Assembly: GCA_026014545.1 (NCBI GenBank)
Contig: JAOZIH010000006.1
Coordinates: 47,849 to 111,848, forward strand
Source: Candidatus Bathyarchaeota archaeon
Lineage (GTDB): Archaea > Thermoproteota > Bathyarchaeia > Bathyarchaeales > Bathycorpusculaceae
Length of the DNA: 64,000 bases
Direction: 5' to 3'
The stretch's first letter is position 1. Each line of letters starts with the position of its first letter. The position numbers were made by a program, and so were the translations under genes. Shown piece after piece: positions 63,437-64,000 of this stretch. The notes below the pieces were generated by a model, which saw only the letters and a program-made list of their open reading frames with translations, was not told the DNA's origin and made no database searches.

Positions 63437-63697
63437 ATGAGGCTGATGATAGATTTTATTTTAGCGATTGTTTATGCTCTTGCGAACCTTTTCGATTCTG
63501 TTACTCAAATCGACATAATCACACTCGTTGCCTTAGTCATAATTGGCATAATAATCATATTACTTATCAGACTGCTTATCATGCTGATCCCAGCAATACT
63601 CCTCGCGCTTGTGGTCTGGTTCTTAACGGGCAGCCTATTCTGGGCTGGAATAACCTTCCTCATAATCGCAGCGCTATCAATACTGAAAAAACTATAG
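63437..63697 (+). CDS. Small membrane protein with three hydrophobic segments
   Basis: 86 residues, almost all hydrophobic: segments about 4-20, 27-50 and 52-80, with DSVTQID as a short loop. No family. It lies after the three-gene operon and converges on the 23S rRNA gene. Confidence 0.55.
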   Translation: MRLMIDFILAIVYALANLFDSVTQIDIITLVALVIIGIIIILLIRLLIMLIPAILLALVVWFLTGSLFWAGITFLIIAALSILKKL

Positions 63698-63758
63698 TAC
63701 CATCATATTTGGCGGCTAATAGCCAATCAATGCAGAAAACAATAGAGGGGCTACTCCG
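63698..63758 (+). repeat. Dispersed intergenic repeat, copy C
   Basis: Begins catcatatttggcggctaa and contains caatcaatgcagaaaac and aatagaggggctact. It is more diverged than copies A and B but aligned along the whole length. Lies between the small membrane gene and the rRNA 3' end. Confidence 0.65.
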
Positions 63759-63894
63759 CGGATTTATCTTGCAACTAAAAAGCCCAAAACCACACAACAG
63801 AAACATGGTTCACCTTAAAAGGCAATAGGAACACAACCATGCACAGACCAAACAGCACAGCAAGGTTTTCACACAAATTTCGCGCAGACGCCAC

Positions 63895-64000
63895 CTGACC
63901 CGACACCTCAGGCTATTGGGGGCCGCAGGCTGAACTGGTCGACCGAAGTCTTCCAGCGTACACCCCGGCTCCATCAAACCCATCTTCTATGGGCGCCTTC
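63895..64000 (-). rRNA. 23S rRNA, 3' end (partial)
   Basis: The reverse complement runs gaaggcgcccatagaagatg, gggtttgatggagccggggt, gtacgc, and ends with cagttcagcctgcggccc and ccaatagcctgag. These are the conserved last helices of archaeal 23S rRNA (the GAAGAUGGGUUUGAUG and CCCAAUAG stretches). The mature 3' end lies near 63895; the exact base is not fixed. The rest of the gene is beyond the window edge. Confidence 0.88.

Noticed and set aside
1..64000. CRISPR array
   Set aside because: No regularly spaced repeats of 23-47 bases with unique spacers were found; the only tandem repeat is the coding 42-bp unit at 27763-27886.

Overview
The window is archaeal. GatD/GatE, ribosomal protein S30e, a class I CCA-adding enzyme, a tRNA-splicing endonuclease subunit, an Sm-like protein, a GPN-loop GTPase, archaeal Elp3, split PurS/PurL/PurQ, HMG-CoA reductase and TATA-type promoters all point that way. 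A formylmethanofuran formyltransferase together with a bacterial-type MetK and the character of the 23S rRNA 3' end suggest a Thermoproteota/TACK lineage, with Bathyarchaeia as my best guess. That placement is inference; the rRNA end is too short to settle it.

Layout. 1-2.5 kb: end of a zinc-binding protein, a DUF1614 membrane protein, an HTH regulator and an Hsp20 chaperone with an operator-like promoter. 2.7-8.5 kb: an integrated mobile element flanked by a 24-bp direct repeat. It carries a tyrosine integrase, a HEPN-type protein with an overlapping partner, a small membrane protein, a rolling-circle HUH Rep and an HTH regulator. In the predicted circular form (5,742 bp) the attachment core lies in frame inside the integrase gene, as in SSV-type elements: 8385-8460 supplies the integrase N-terminus and 2719-3611 the rest. 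8.6-15.3 kb: UbiA, Sm-like protein, PAS histidine kinase, EF-Tu-like small protein, GPN GTPase, HTH protein and RidA.

15.5-27.5 kb is a nucleotide and one-carbon block. On the + strand lie metK and then purF-purD-HAD-ftr-pfkB, tightly packed. On the - strand purM-purS-purL-purQ converges on it. A tRNA-Gly(CCC) follows. 27.6-31.3 kb is an accessory stretch with a frameshifted coiled-coil gene, a membrane transglutaminase-like protein, small zinc proteins and a phosphoesterase. 31.6-55 kb holds metabolic and RNA-processing genes: Lrp regulator, M20 peptidase, HMG-CoA reductase, MBL nuclease-like protein, UPF0200 kinase and exosome-type RNA-binding protein, 2'-5' RNA ligase-like protein, CCA enzyme, UppP, double-SIS protein, HTH-PRTase, MtnA, EndA-like subunit, HisS, glutamine synthetase, an m5C methyltransferase with a Nip7-like PUA protein, HAD and a processive glycosyltransferase.

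55-64 kb: S30e, Elp3, GatD-GatE, then three overlapping genes for small proteins with C-terminal winged-helix-like regions. Their layout resembles one of the mobile-element proteins. A small membrane protein follows, and the window ends in the 3' end of a 23S rRNA gene on the - strand. A roughly 60-bp dispersed repeat occurs three times (9.8, 33.7 and 63.7 kb) between genes. No CRISPR array was seen.
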